From Sphingomonas sp. OV641 (GTDB lineage Bacteria; Pseudomonadota; Alphaproteobacteria; Sphingomonadales; Sphingomonadaceae), in assembly GCF_900109205.1 (NCBI RefSeq), contig NZ_FNZB01000003.1:124001-188000 (forward strand): 64,000 nucleotides of DNA. Reading direction: 5' to 3'. A program made the position numbers and the translations under genes. Position 1 is the first letter of the stretch. The number at the start of each line of letters is the position of its first letter. This document shows positions 13,144-22,435 of this stretch, one piece after another. The notes under the pieces are model-generated. The model was not told the origin of the DNA, ran no database searches, and saw only the letters and a list, made by a program, of their open reading frames with translations.

Positions 13144-13299
13144 GCAGAGCCGAGTTGGTTGCGCGGGCGCTGAACCCGGTGAACATCGCAGACTTGCTGC
13201 GTCCAGCGCCAAGTGCACGACAAGTTGTCGTAGGAAAGCCGCCGCGCAATACTTGCGCTTTCCCGGGACGTGCGTAGGCTCCCGTTCCAGAACGATAAT

Positions 13300-13364
13300 C
13301 ATAGGAGACCGGCGGTTACCGCCCGAAGGCGGGGCCGACCGGCCACGTTAGGGGAAGGAACGCG
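13300..13364 (+). promoter_or_regulatory. Hairpin-forming leader before hppA
   Basis: The leader just upstream of hppA contains GGCGG-TTA-CCGCC (about 13311-13323) and a second GC-rich stem around GGCCGACCGGCC. The gene's ribosome site, AGGGGAAGG, follows. It could be an untranslated leader structure; I recognise no riboswitch class. Confidence 0.25.
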
Positions 13365-15557
13365 ATGACCACGGTCTATATCGCCATCCTCTGCGGCCTG
13401 TTGGCCGTGGTCTATGGCATCGTCACCAGCCAGCAAGTTCTACGAGCGTCACCCGGCAATGAGCGGATGCAGGACATCGCTTCCGCTATTCAGGAGGGTG
13501 CCAAAGCCTATTTGGGGCGGCAATATACCACCATCGCGATCGTCGGCGTGATCGTCGCAGTGATCCTGTTCGCGACGCTGGGAACATTGTCGACCGCCGG
13601 TTTCCTGATCGGCGCGACCCTTTCCGGCGTGGCCGGCTATGTCGGCATGAACATCTCAGTACGCGCGAACGTGCGCACGGCCGAGGCGGCACGCGGCACC
13701 TTGCAGGGCGGCCTGACGATGGCCTTCCGCTCCGGCGCGGTGACGGGCATGCTGGTGGCGGGGCTGGGGCTGCTCGCGATTGCAGGGTTCTTCTGGTACC
13801 TGACCGGGCCGGCGGGCTATGCGCCCAATGCCCGCGAGATCATCGAGGCGCTGACGGCGCTGGCCTTCGGCGCGTCGCTGATCTCGATCTTCGCCCGGCT
13901 TGGCGGCGGCATCTTCACCAAGGCGGCGGACGTGGGCGCGGATCTCGTCGGCAAGGTCGAGGCCGGCATCCCGGAGGACGACCCCCGCAACCCGGCGGTG
14001 ATCGCGGACAATGTGGGTGACAATGTCGGCGACTGTGCAGGCATGGCCGCCGATCTGTTCGAAACCTATGTCGTGACGCTGGGCGTGACGATGATCTCCA
14101 TTGCGCTGCTGATCCAGGCGTCGGGCGCGGAGCTGATGAACCTGATGAGCCTGCCGCTGATCGTTGGCGGCGTGTGCATCGTCACCTCCATCATCGGCAC
14201 GTACATGGTGCGGCTGGGATCCAACGGGTCGATCATGGGCGCGCTCTACAAGGGTTTCTGGACCTCGGCGCTGCTCGCCATCCCGGCGATCTATGTGGCG
14301 ACGCAGATGACGCTGGGCGATCTCAATGCGCCAATTGGCGCGGCGGGCTTTCTCGACGCGCCGGCCGACGCCGTGACGAGCGGGCTTGGCGATCTGGCCG
14401 CCACTGGCGTGACCGGCGCGCCGGCAGCCGACGCCTTTACGGGCATGGACCTGTTCTGGTGCATGCTGATCGGCCTGGCCGTGACCGGCCTGATCGTGTG
14501 GATCACCGAATATTATACCGGGACCAACTATCGCCCGGTGAAGTCGATCGCGCGGGCGAGCGAAACCGGCCATGGCACCAACGTGATCCAGGGGCTGGCG
14601 ATCAGCCTGGAGGCGACCGCGCTGCCAACATTGGTCATCGTCGTCGCAGTGGTGGCGGCGTACAAGCTGGCGGGCATCATCGGCATCGCCTTCGCCGCCA
14701 CGTCGATGCTGGCGCTTGCCGGCATGGTGGTCGCGCTGGACGCCTATGGGCCCGTCACCGACAATGCCGGCGGCATCGCGGAGATGGCGGGGCTGGAGGA
14801 TGAGGTCCGGCACAAGACGGATGCGCTGGACGCGGTAGGCAACACAACCAAGGCCGTGACCAAGGGCTATGCCATTGGATCCGCGGGGCTTGCCGCGCTG
14901 GTCCTGTTCGGCGCCTATACGACTGATCTGCAGACCTATTTCCCGAACATCCAGGTCGATTTCAGCCTGTCCAACCCCTATGTCATCGTCGGGCTGCTGC
15001 TTGGCGCCTTGCTGCCGTACCTCTTTGGCGCGTTCGGCATGACCGCCGTCGGGCGGGCTGCGGGCAGCGTCGTTGAGGAGGTTCGCGGCCAGTTTCGCGA
15101 CAATCCCGGCATCATGGCGGGTACAAGCCGGCCCAATTACGGCCGCACCGTCGACCTGGTCACCCGCGCCGCGATCCGGGAGATGATCGTGCCCTCGCTG
15201 CTCCCCGTCCTGTCGCCGATCGTGCTGTATTTCGTGGTGACGGCCGTGGATGGCCAGGCATCGGGCTTTGCGGCGCTTGGCGCGATGCTGCTGGGCGTGA
15301 TCGTTTCCGGCCTGTTCGTTGCCTTGTCCATGACGAGCGGGGGCGGCGCCTGGGACAATGCCAAGAAGTTCATCGAGGACGGCAATCACGGCGGCAAGGG
15401 ATCGGAGGCGCACAAAGCGGCCGTTACCGGTGACACTGTCGGTGATCCTTACAAGGACACCGCCGGCCCGGCGGTGAACCCGATGATCAAGATCACCAAC
15501 ATCGTCGCGCTGCTGCTGCTCGCCGCGCTCGCCGGGGCAGGGTCAGGCGTCGGCTAG
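13365..15557 (+). CDS. hppA: K+-insensitive pyrophosphate-energised proton pump
   Basis: A 730-residue membrane protein with about 16 transmembrane helices. It hydrolyses pyrophosphate and pumps protons across the membrane. The pyrophosphate-binding signature [11 protein letters not shown] starts at residue 189, followed by [19 protein letters not shown]. The C-terminal cluster [10 protein letters not shown] and [19 protein letters not shown] is present. In the GNTTKA motif, K496 takes the place of the alanine found in K+-dependent pumps, which marks this as the K+-independent subfamily. The ATG follows AGGGGAAGG. It stands alone between thiL and the zeta gene. Confidence 0.97.
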   Translation: MTTVYIAILCGLLAVVYGIVTSQQVLRASPGNERMQDIASAIQEGAKAYLGRQYTTIAIVGVIVAVILFATLGTLSTAGFLIGATLSGVAGYVGMNISVRANVRTAEAARGTLQGGLTMAFRSGAVTGMLVAGLGLLAIAGFFWYLTGPAGYAPNAREIIEALTALAFGASLISIFARLGGGIFTKAADVGADLVGKVEAGIPEDDPRNPAVIADNVGDNVGDCAGMAADLFETYVVTLGVTMISIALLIQASGAELMNLMSLPLIVGGVCIVTSIIGTYMVRLGSNGSIMGALYKGFWTSALLAIPAIYVATQMTLGDLNAPIGAAGFLDAPADAVTSGLGDLAATGVTGAPAADAFTGMDLFWCMLIGLAVTGLIVWITEYYTGTNYRPVKSIARASETGHGTNVIQGLAISLEATALPTLVIVVAVVAAYKLAGIIGIAFAATSMLALAGMVVALDAYGPVTDNAGGIAEMAGLEDEVRHKTDALDAVGNTTKAVTKGYAIGSAGLAALVLFGAYTTDLQTYFPNIQVDFSLSNPYVIVGLLLGALLPYLFGAFGMTAVGRAAGSVVEEVRGQFRDNPGIMAGTSRPNYGRTVDLVTRAAIREMIVPSLLPVLSPIVLYFVVTAVDGQASGFAALGAMLLGVIVSGLFVALSMTSGGGAWDNAKKFIEDGNHGGKGSEAHKAAVTGDTVGDPYKDTAGPAVNPMIKITNIVALLLLAALAGAGSGVG

Positions 15558-15628
15558 CCGCGGGCGCGATATTGCGTCAGGCTGCTGCGCTGCCTATCCC
15601 GTGATCAAACAGGAGCAATGCAGCAGCC

Positions 15629-15952
15629 ATGACGACCTTTGACGATCGCGAGCGCGCCTTTGAAACCAAGTTCGCACGGGACGAGGAAATGGCGTTCCGC
15701 ATCATTGCGCGGCGCAACCGCCTGCTCGGACAATGGGCCGCCGAGCTGATGAAGCTGACGCCGGAAGAGGCGGACGCTTATGCCAAGACGGTGGTTCACG
15801 CCGATCTGGAAGAAGCCGGCGACGCCGACGTGGTGCGCAAGCTGGTCGGCGACCTGACCGCGGCGGGCGTGGACATGAGCGAGGCGGAAGTTCGCACCGC
15901 ACTGGACGAACAGACCGTCGAGGCGCGCCGCCAGTTGCTGGAAGCGCAATAA
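15629..15952 (+). CDS. F1-ATPase inhibitor subunit zeta (DUF1476)
   Basis: 107 residues with the DUF1476 signature: MTTFDDRERAFETKFARDEE, then MAFRIIARRNRLLGQWAAE, which is nearly invariant in the family. The Paracoccus member is the zeta subunit that blocks ATP hydrolysis by F1-ATPase in place of the epsilon/IF1 inhibitors. The protein is helical and soluble. A small gene run follows: bolA starts 1 base after its stop and grxD 31 bases later. Members of this family are restricted to Alphaproteobacteria. Confidence 0.92.
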   Translation: MTTFDDRERAFETKFARDEEMAFRIIARRNRLLGQWAAELMKLTPEEADAYAKTVVHADLEEAGDADVVRKLVGDLTAAGVDMSEAEVRTALDEQTVEARRQLLEAQ

Positions 15953-15953
15953 C

Positions 15954-16187
15954 ATGCCGATGGCGGCAGACGAGATCGCGGCATTGATCCGCGAAGGCAT
16001 CCCCGATGCCGAGGTGGAGATCACCGACCTGGCGGGCGATGGCGACCATTATGCCGCGCGTGTGACTGCGGCTTCCTTTGCGGGCATGCCGCGGGTGAAG
16101 CAGCATCAGGCAGTCTATGCCGCGCTGGGCGGCCGGATGGGCGGGGTGCTCCACGCCTTGCAGTTGACCACGGGCGTGCCGAAATAA
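15954..16187 (+). CDS. BolA/IbaG family protein
   Basis: 77 residues: AADEIAALIREGIPDAEVEI, DLAGDGDHYAARVTAASFAG and the family core RVKQHQAVYAALGGRMGG, with the conserved histidine in the KQHQ segment. BolA-type proteins form complexes with monothiol glutaredoxins and take part in iron-sulphur cluster handling. The next gene, grxD, is that partner, which supports the call. Two ATG codons lie at the start (MPM); I keep the first. Confidence 0.92.
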   Translation: MPMAADEIAALIREGIPDAEVEITDLAGDGDHYAARVTAASFAGMPRVKQHQAVYAALGGRMGGVLHALQLTTGVPK

Positions 16188-16218
16188 CGCCCAGGCTGCT
16201 TTCACGCGAGGACCGACA

Positions 16219-16545
16219 ATGACCGAAGATACCAACGCCCGCATCGACGCGGTGGTGAAGAACAACCCCGTCGTTCTGTTCATGAAGGGCAGCCCGCTAT
16301 TCCCGCAATGCGGCTTTTCGAGCCGGGCGGTGGCGATCCTCCAGCATCTGAATGCGGAGTTCGAGAGCGTCGACGTGCTGCAGGATCAGGGCATTCGCCA
16401 GGGCATCAAGGCCTATTCGGACTGGCCCACCATCCCGCAGCTCTACGTCAACGGCGAGTTCGTCGGCGGATCGGACATCATGATGGAAATGTATGAGAGC
16501 GGCGAACTGGCCGAGCTGCTGAAAGATACCGTCAAGGCTGCCTGA
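16219..16545 (+). CDS. grxD: Monothiol glutaredoxin, Grx4 family
   Basis: 108 residues with the CGFS active site in FPQCGFSSRAVAIL, preceded by VVLFMKGSP. The glutathione-binding residues WPTIPQLYVNGEFVGGSDI are intact. Grx4-type proteins bind a [2Fe-2S] cluster as glutathione-bridged dimers or as heterodimers with BolA, and pass it to apo-proteins. The bolA gene lies 31 bases upstream, so the two are probably one operon with the zeta gene. Confidence 0.95.
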   Translation: MTEDTNARIDAVVKNNPVVLFMKGSPLFPQCGFSSRAVAILQHLNAEFESVDVLQDQGIRQGIKAYSDWPTIPQLYVNGEFVGGSDIMMEMYESGELAELLKDTVKAA

Positions 16546-16563
16546 AGCCGGCGAAGATCGGGT

Positions 16564-16607
16564 GCGGGCGGGGTGTCGCGAGATCGAAGAAGCGACACAC
16601 CCGCCCG
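16564..16607 (+). terminator. Strong hairpin after grxD
   Basis: A stem of about 16 pairs starts at GCGGGCGGGGTGTCGC (16564-16579) and returns as GCGACACACCCGCCCG (16592-16607), with one mismatch or bulge. It begins about 18 bases past the grxD stop. No T-run follows, so it may be a transcript-stabilising or Rho-linked end. Confidence 0.5.
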
Positions 16608-17252
16608 ACTGAAGCGCATCACTGCGCGATGTCTGTTGTTATGCAGCGCCTATGCCAGACGCGGAGAAGCGCGGATTTGCTCGCGTGTGGAGGTTAACGC
16701 ACCGAGCAGTGACGGCGCCGCTGTAAAGCGGGCCGACACTTTGATGGCGTTACAGGGATCAGCTCTCGTCCGGCCGGGATCCCTTTGCTTGCGCCTCGTA
16801 CTTGGAATGTTTTCGTACGACCCTAATCAATCCGTTCTGAGCTTCGCCGGAAGGCGTGTTCAGGGTCCGTCTTTTGACGTGCTAAGTACGGACGGAGTTG
16901 ATGGACGAGCGCTCCTGGCGGCCCCGCGTGATCTGGAGCACGTTCGCGCCGAAGCCGTAACCTATGCACATCCCACCTCGTCATGCCGGGCTTGTCCCCG
17001 CATTCAGGATGGCGAGGAGCCTCAAGCTATCGAGTTTGGGGAATTCCGGACCTCAGCACAGGGCGGGAGTGACGACGCTTTCTGCGGCTTGATACGAGTT
17101 CGCCGAAGCCCGACTCTGTTGGGGAGAAAGTCGGCTGGTGCGATCCGCGCGCGCCGTCGTCTGCGGATCTCGGGGGTGGTCCGTCTCGATACTGTTGGAC
17201 GGCTTGTTGAGCGCACTTTCGAAAAGCGCTCAATACCGGCGCTGATGTTGGA
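16608..17252. other. Gene-free stretch of about 650 bases
   Basis: I see no convincing gene here. One open frame on the plus strand (to 17265) has no family resemblance, an odd arginine/serine-rich make-up and no ribosome site. Near 16980-17000 lies a fragment TCATGCCGGGCTTGTCCCCG that resembles part of the dispersed repeat family seen at 57.8-58.6 kb. The base composition is somewhat less GC-rich than the flanks. It could be eroded sequence. Confidence 0.5.
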
Positions 17253-17837
17253 TCAACCCATGTGACGGCGAAGCGCGTCGAGGTCGGCAGGCGTGTCGAT
17301 GTCGGCGAGTTCCGCCGGTGACGCGTCGACCTGGCGGCCAGCGCGGATGAGGTCGCGGGCGCCGTGATCGCCGGTTAGCGTCAGCAAGCGGCCGAACAGA
17401 TCGCGTCCGAACAGGGCGGGCGGGCGCGGGGGACGGCCGGTGCTGGCTGAGGCGACGACAGCGTCACCTCCCTCGGCAGCGTCGAGCAAGCGGCGGACAT
17501 GCGCCGCGGTGATGCAGGGCATGTCGGCGAGCGCGACCAATAACGCACCCGCGCCTTGCGCCCGGGCCCACGCCACGCCCAGGCGGAGCGAGGAGGCCAT
17601 GTCCGCCACCACATCGCGATTTTCGATCACGGCAAAGCCGTGCGCCGCATAGTCGATGCGGCAGCGGCGGACGATCGCGGCACGGGCGCGAAACGGGATG
17701 CCGGCCAGTGTCTCCGCCGGGTGCAGCCCCAATGGCCGGCCGGCGAGGGGCTCGTCCAGCTTGCTGCGCTCTCCCCCGAACCGCTGCGACTGGCCGGCGG
17801 CGAGCAGGATGAGCGCGGTGTTCTCAGCCGCGATCAT
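17253..17837 (-). CDS. mocA: MobA-like nucleotidyltransferase (molybdenum cofactor cytidylyltransferase type)
   Basis: 194 residues. The N-terminal nucleotide-binding motif ALILLAAGQSQRFGGERSK and the LVALADMPCITAAHVRRL motif are those of MobA/MocA transferases. Family members attach CMP or GMP to the molybdopterin cofactor. Being last in a molybdo-hydroxylase operon and overlapping xdhC by 14 bases favours the MocA (MCD-making) role, since xanthine-oxidase-type enzymes use the cytosine dinucleotide cofactor. That specificity is inferred from context, not from residues. Confidence 0.82.
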   Translation of the reverse strand: MIAAENTALILLAAGQSQRFGGERSKLDEPLAGRPLGLHPAETLAGIPFRARAAIVRRCRIDYAAHGFAVIENRDVVADMASSLRLGVAWARAQGAGALLVALADMPCITAAHVRRLLDAAEGGDAVVASASTGRPPRPPALFGRDLFGRLLTLTGDHGARDLIRAGRQVDASPAELADIDTPADLDALRRHMG

Positions 17838-18747
17838 GAAAAGCCTTCACCATCGCGCCGGCGATGGAGAGGGCGATTTCAGCCGGGCCGATCGCGCCGA
17901 TATCGAGGCCGACCGGGCCGTCGATCCGTTCCAGATCGGCGGGCGTGATGCCCGCGGCGGCGAGGCGTTCAAGGCGGGCGGCGTGGCTCCTGCGGCTGCC
18001 GAGCGCACCGACATAGCCGGCGTTGGTGGACAGAGCGGCGATCAGCGCCGGATCGTCAATCTTGGTATCGTGGCTGAGCGTCACCACCGCTGTCGAAGGG
18101 CCGGGCTTGTAGGCCGTCACGGCTTCGTCAGGCCAGCGATCGTCCAGCACCGTATCAGGGAACCGTTCATCGGTAAGGAAGCGGCCGCGCGGATCGACCA
18201 CCACCGTCTCAATGCCCAAGGTACGGGCGAGGCCGACCAGCGACTGGGCGATCTGCACCGCACCGACCACGATCAGCCGCCGCGGCGGATCGTAGCGGTT
18301 GGCGAAGATCTCTCCCGTCTCGATCGGCCTGAGGTCGCTGTGACCGCTCTCCAGATCGGTGGTGACGGTGAGCGCCTGGCCATCGGCGCGCGCCTCGATG
18401 ATGCGGTCAAACAATTCGGGGTCGAAGCCTTCGGCCGATACCGGCTGCACCATCACGCTGATCTCGCCGCCGCACGGCAGGCCGACCTCCCAGGCGCTGG
18501 CATCGGCGACTCCATATTTCTTGACCGCGAATGGGGCGCCGGCGATGACCTGCGCCGCTGTATCGAGGATGTCGCCCTCGACACAGCCGCCCGAGACGGA
18601 GCCTTCAAACCGGCCGTCCTCATGCACCAGCATGTGGCTGCCGCGGGGGCGGGGCGCCGAGCCCCAGGTGGAGACCACCGTGGCAAGGGCCATGCGGTCG
18701 CCCTTCCACGTCTGAGCCGCGGAAAGGACGCTGTCGTTATCAGCCAT
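17824..18747 (-). CDS. XdhC/CoxI family molybdo-enzyme maturation factor
   Basis: 307 residues with both family domains. The N-terminal XdhC_CoxI part holds ATVVSTWGSAPRPRGSHML and SVSGGCVEGDI, and the C-terminal Rossmann-like part has RRLIVVGAVQIAQSL and VTLSHDTKIDDPAL, ending with GPVGLDIGAIGPAEIALSIA. These proteins bind the molybdenum cofactor, protect it, and help sulphuration and insertion. It corresponds to PaoD in the E. coli paoABCD operon. It starts 3 bases after the stop of the molybdopterin subunit. Confidence 0.92.
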   Translation of the reverse strand: MADNDSVLSAAQTWKGDRMALATVVSTWGSAPRPRGSHMLVHEDGRFEGSVSGGCVEGDILDTAAQVIAGAPFAVKKYGVADASAWEVGLPCGGEISVMVQPVSAEGFDPELFDRIIEARADGQALTVTTDLESGHSDLRPIETGEIFANRYDPPRRLIVVGAVQIAQSLVGLARTLGIETVVVDPRGRFLTDERFPDTVLDDRWPDEAVTAYKPGPSTAVVTLSHDTKIDDPALIAALSTNAGYVGALGSRRSHAARLERLAAAGITPADLERIDGPVGLDIGAIGPAEIALSIAGAMVKAFHDRG

Positions 18748-18750
18748 GAA

Positions 18751-20955
18751 TTACACCGGTGGAAGATGAGGGAGAAGTTTGTCGAGCGTCACCGGCATGT
18801 CGTAGATGCGCACGCCGGTGGCATTGTGGATGGCGTTGACCACCGCCGCGCCCGAGCCGGCGATGCCAAGCTCGCCCACGCCCTTCGCGCCAACAGGATT
18901 GGCCGAATCGTCGATCTCCTCGACGAAATAGGCCTCGATCTGCGGCACGTCGGCATTCACGGCGACATGATATTCGCCGAAATCGGGGTTCACGAAGCGG
19001 CCGTTGCGCGGATCGACCACGCCATCTTCGCTCAAGGCATAAGCGAGGCCCCAGACCATGCCGCCGATGATCTGGTTCTTCGCGGTCTTTTCATTGAGCA
19101 CGCGGCCAATGTCGAACACGCCTAGCATGCGGCGCACGCGCACTTCGCCCGTGACGGCGTTGACCGCGACCTCGGCGAATTGCGCGCCATGGCTCGCCTG
19201 GCTGGTCGCCTGAGATTCCTTGCCCGGCGAGGTCTTGCCCCGGGCGCTGATCGGGGAGCCGCGAACGAGATCGGCGAGCGGGTTGCTGCGACCGCCAGCG
19301 GTAACCACGCCGTTCTCCAGCTGAAGATCCTCGGGCGCGGCATTCATGCGACGGCCGAGCTCGGCGAGGATGTCCTCGCAGGCGAGCGCGGCGGCGGCGC
19401 AGGCGCTGCCCGCCCCGAACGAGCCGCCCGATCCGGCGCTGGGCGGCAGATCGCTGTCGCCGATCACCACATCGATCGCCTCGATCGGCAGGCCGAGCAT
19501 GTCGCCGACCGTCTGCGCCAGGATCGTGTAAGTGCCGGTGCCGATGTCGGTCATGTCGGTGCGCACGGTCGCGCGGCCGTCATCGGACAGGGTCACCTCC
19601 GCCTCAGCGTTGACGGTGAAATTGCCGCGCAAGGCCGCGGCCATGCCCATGCCGATCAGCCATTCGCCTTCTCGCCGGCTGCCGGGCGTCGTCTCGCGCC
19701 GATCCCAGCCGAAGCGCCGAGCGCCCTCGTCGTAGCAATCGAGCAGGCGGCGAGTGGAGAAGCGCTTGCCGGTGGTTGGATCCTTCGCCGGTTCGTTGCG
19801 GCGGCGAAGCTCGATCGGGTCGAGGCCAAGCTGCTCGGCCAATTCGTCCATCGCGCATTCGACCGCGAAGGTGCCGATCGCCTCGCCCGGCGCGCGCACC
19901 GCACCCGTCGCCGGCAGGTCGATCCGCGCGAGATCGGTGCGAAAACGGCGCGCCTCGCCGGCGTAGAGCGGCAATGTGCCGAAGGGTACCGGCTCCAGAA
20001 AAGCGCTGTCGTCATTCTGGTAGGCGACGCTTTCGTGGCCGATGGCGCTGATCCGCCCGTCGTGGTCGGCGCCGATGCGCAGGCGCTGCGTCGTGGGGGA
20101 GCGATGGTGGACCATATAGGCGGTCTGGCGGCGGGTGAGGGCGACCTTCACCGGGCGGCCAATCCTCTCAGCAGCGATGGCAGCGAAGATCACCTCCGGG
20201 CCAACGCCGGTCTTCCCGCCGAAGCCGCCGCCGACATAAGGCGCGAGCACGCGGACGCGATCCGCCTCGATACCGAGCGCGCTGGCGATCGTGCCCTTCG
20301 CGCCGCCGATCACCTGATTGCTGGTGCGCACGACAAGCCGGTCACCCTCCCACCAGGCGAGCGTGGCATGCGGCTCGAGCGCGGCGGGGAAGTGGATCGG
20401 GGTGGTGTAGGTGCGATCGATCACCACCTCCGCCGCGGCGAGCGCCGTATCCAGATCGCCGCGGTTCACCGGAGGGAGAAAGCCGAGCTTGTGATCGCGC
20501 TGGATCTCCACCGCGGCGGCGTCGAAGCGGCCGGGCGCTTCGTCATAGCTGACCCGGACGAGGCGCGCGGCGGCGCGGGCGGCTTCCTGTGTTTCCGCGA
20601 CGACGATCGCCACGCCCTGGCCGTAGTGGAACACCTCATCCTTGCCGATGGTGGACATGGCGCGCGAATTGCCCTCGCCCGTCGGCATGCGAGGGTCGCC
20701 GTGGATCACCGCGATGACGCCGGGCGCAGCCTCCGCCTCGGCCGCATCGATGCCCGTGACGCGCCCACGACCAATGCTTGCCTGAACGATGGCGAGATAG
20801 GCGGTGTTTTCCGGGGCCTGCTCAAAGGCGTAGGGCGCGGCGCCGCTGACCTTCTCGCGCGCCTCGTAGCGGTCGAGCGGCTTGCCGAGCAGGCCCTGCC
20901 GGGCGCGGTCGAGCGCCGCCGGACGATAGGGCGCGTCCATCGCGAGATCGTTCAT
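18751..20955 (-). CDS. Aldehyde oxidoreductase molybdopterin-binding subunit (PaoC-like)
   Basis: 734 residues, the catalytic subunit of a three-chain xanthine-oxidase-family enzyme. Visible parts: [20 protein letters not shown], the substrate channel segment [38 protein letters not shown], and the C-terminal [20 protein letters not shown], whose glutamate is the general base in this family. Length and arrangement fit E. coli PaoC (aldehyde oxidation to carboxylic acid). The preceding genes supply the FAD/4Fe-4S and 2Fe-2S subunits with 4-base overlaps. The actual aldehyde is not known. Confidence 0.92.
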   Translation of the reverse strand: MNDLAMDAPYRPAALDRARQGLLGKPLDRYEAREKVSGAAPYAFEQAPENTAYLAIVQASIGRGRVTGIDAAEAEAAPGVIAVIHGDPRMPTGEGNSRAMSTIGKDEVFHYGQGVAIVVAETQEAARAAARLVRVSYDEAPGRFDAAAVEIQRDHKLGFLPPVNRGDLDTALAAAEVVIDRTYTTPIHFPAALEPHATLAWWEGDRLVVRTSNQVIGGAKGTIASALGIEADRVRVLAPYVGGGFGGKTGVGPEVIFAAIAAERIGRPVKVALTRRQTAYMVHHRSPTTQRLRIGADHDGRISAIGHESVAYQNDDSAFLEPVPFGTLPLYAGEARRFRTDLARIDLPATGAVRAPGEAIGTFAVECAMDELAEQLGLDPIELRRRNEPAKDPTTGKRFSTRRLLDCYDEGARRFGWDRRETTPGSRREGEWLIGMGMAAALRGNFTVNAEAEVTLSDDGRATVRTDMTDIGTGTYTILAQTVGDMLGLPIEAIDVVIGDSDLPPSAGSGGSFGAGSACAAAALACEDILAELGRRMNAAPEDLQLENGVVTAGGRSNPLADLVRGSPISARGKTSPGKESQATSQASHGAQFAEVAVNAVTGEVRVRRMLGVFDIGRVLNEKTAKNQIIGGMVWGLAYALSEDGVVDPRNGRFVNPDFGEYHVAVNADVPQIEAYFVEEIDDSANPVGAKGVGELGIAGSGAAVVNAIHNATGVRIYDMPVTLDKLLPHLPPV

Positions 20956-21926
20956 GCTGGCTCCGCGGTCAGATCGCGCAGCGCGGCGACGAGCACGCGC
21001 CGTGCGAGCGGGATCTTGAAATCATTGTGGCCGAAGCCGCGTGCGTCGCGGAGCAGCGCATCGGCGGCGGCATCGAAGGCTGCCTGCCCTGCCGGCTTGC
21101 CGATCAGCGCGGCCTCAACGGCGGGATCGCGCCATGGCTGGTGGGCGAGGCCGCCGAAGGCGAGCGCAGCATGAGTGATCGTGCCGTCCTCAACCGTCAC
21201 GACCCCCGCGACCGAGACGAGCGCGAAGGCGTAGGAGGCGCGATCGCGTACCTTTCGGTAGAGCTGCCGCGCGCCGGCTGGCGGGGCGGGAAGCGCAATG
21301 TGGGTGATCAGCTCGCCCGGCTCCAGCAACGTCTCGATCTGCGGCGTGTCACCGGGCAGGCGGTAAAATTCGCCGAGCGGGATGCGGCGGCGGTCGCCAT
21401 CGGGCTTCAACGTCACCACTGTCGCGTCGAGCGCCCGCATCGCCACCGGCATGTCGCCCGGGTGGGTGGCGATGCACTGATCGCTGGTGCCGAGGATCGC
21501 GTGGATGCGGTTGAACCCGCCCAGCGCGTCGCAACCGCTGCCGGGCAGGCGTTTGTTGCAGGCGGCGTGGGTGTCGTAGAAGAAATAGCAGCGGGTGCGC
21601 TGGAGCAGATTGCCGCCGGTCGTCGCCTTGTTGCGCAGCTGGCCCGAGGCGCCGGCGAGCAGCGCACGGCTGAGCGCCGGATAGAGCGCGATGACGCGCG
21701 GGTCGGCGGCAAGGTCGCTGTTGGAAACGAGCGCGCCGATCAGCAGGCCGCCATCCTGTTCCTCGATCGTGTTCAGATCGAGCCGGCTGATGTCGACCAG
21801 CTTTTCCGGCGTCTCGACCTGCAATTTCATCAGGTCGAGCAAATTGGTGCCGCCGGCGATGAAGCGGCCGCCGGCGCGCACCGCTTCCTCCGGGCTGTGG
21901 GCGCGGGCATAATCGAAGGTCTTCAT
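20952..21926 (-). CDS. Aldehyde oxidoreductase FAD-binding subunit with an extra [4Fe-4S] segment (PaoB-like)
   Basis: 324 residues. FAD-binding motifs are [14 protein letters not shown] and the loop ATTGGNLLQ. Between them and the rest lies an insert with four cysteines, C113, C123, C132 and C151 ([19 protein letters not shown] and later [10 protein letters not shown]), matching the PaoB-type insertion known to hold a [4Fe-4S] cluster. This feature separates the PaoB subgroup from ordinary xanthine dehydrogenase FAD subunits. It overlaps both neighbours by 4 bases and would pass electrons from FeS centres to FAD. Confidence 0.92.
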   Translation of the reverse strand: MKTFDYARAHSPEEAVRAGGRFIAGGTNLLDLMKLQVETPEKLVDISRLDLNTIEEQDGGLLIGALVSNSDLAADPRVIALYPALSRALLAGASGQLRNKATTGGNLLQRTRCYFFYDTHAACNKRLPGSGCDALGGFNRIHAILGTSDQCIATHPGDMPVAMRALDATVVTLKPDGDRRRIPLGEFYRLPGDTPQIETLLEPGELITHIALPAPPAGARQLYRKVRDRASYAFALVSVAGVVTVEDGTITHAALAFGGLAHQPWRDPAVEAALIGKPAGQAAFDAAADALLRDARGFGHNDFKIPLARRVLVAALRDLTAEPA

Positions 21927-22426
21927 GCCTCCTGCCCCTTCGCGTGAACCTCTCGAATGGCATCGACGATGTTCGGATAAGCGGAGCAGCGGCAGAGATT
22001 GCCGCTCATCCGCTCGCTGATTTCGGCCTCGTCGAACACAGGGGCGGAGAGATCATCGCTGACGTGGCTCGGCCAGCCCTTCGCCATTTCATCGAGCATA
22101 CCGACCGCGGAGCAAATCTGGCCCGGCGTGCAATAACCGCATTGATAACCGTCGTGCCGAACGAACGCCGCTTGCATGGGATGAAGCGTATCGCTGCTGC
22201 CAAGACCCTCGATCGTCACGATGTCATCATCCTGATGCATCACCGCGAGCGTGAGACACGCATTGATCCGCCGCCCGTTCACCAGCACCGTACAGGCACC
22301 GCACTGGCCATGATCGCAGCCCTTCTTGGTGCCCGTCAGGGCGAACTCCTCACGGAGAACGTCGAGGAGCGAGGCTCGGATATCGGGATCAGCCTCGCGC
22401 TTGCTGCCGTTGATGGTGAAGCGCAT
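21923..22426 (-). CDS. Aldehyde oxidoreductase [2Fe-2S] subunit (PaoA-like, no Tat signal)
   Basis: 167 residues with the two iron-sulphur motifs of this subunit: C37, C42, C45, C57 ([16 protein letters not shown]) and C96, C99, C145, C147 ([11 protein letters not shown] and NLCRCSAY). E. coli PaoA has a twin-arginine leader for export; here the first residues are [15 protein letters not shown], already the ferredoxin fold, so the complex should stay in the cytoplasm. It is first of the operon. Its ATG faces glpQ with only 9 bases between the two start codons. Confidence 0.92.
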   Translation of the reverse strand: MRFTINGSKREADPDIRASLLDVLREEFALTGTKKGCDHGQCGACTVLVNGRRINACLTLAVMHQDDDIVTIEGLGSSDTLHPMQAAFVRHDGYQCGYCTPGQICSAVGMLDEMAKGWPSHVSDDLSAPVFDEAEISERMSGNLCRCSAYPNIVDAIREVHAKGQEA

Positions 22427-22435
22427 GGAGGCAAT

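Noticed and set aside
13656..15413. 585-codon minus-strand frame opposite hppA
   Set aside because: Antisense shadow; hppA has all its motifs.
16573..17265. 230-codon plus-strand frame
   Set aside because: No ribosome site, no family resemblance, and it crosses into the mocA end.
17656..19125. Long plus-strand frame over mocA and xdhC
   Set aside because: Both underlying genes have clear family motifs on the minus strand; this frame has none.
19180..21174. 664-codon plus-strand frame opposite the PaoC-like gene
   Set aside because: Antisense reading of the aldehyde oxidoreductase genes with no recognisable domain.
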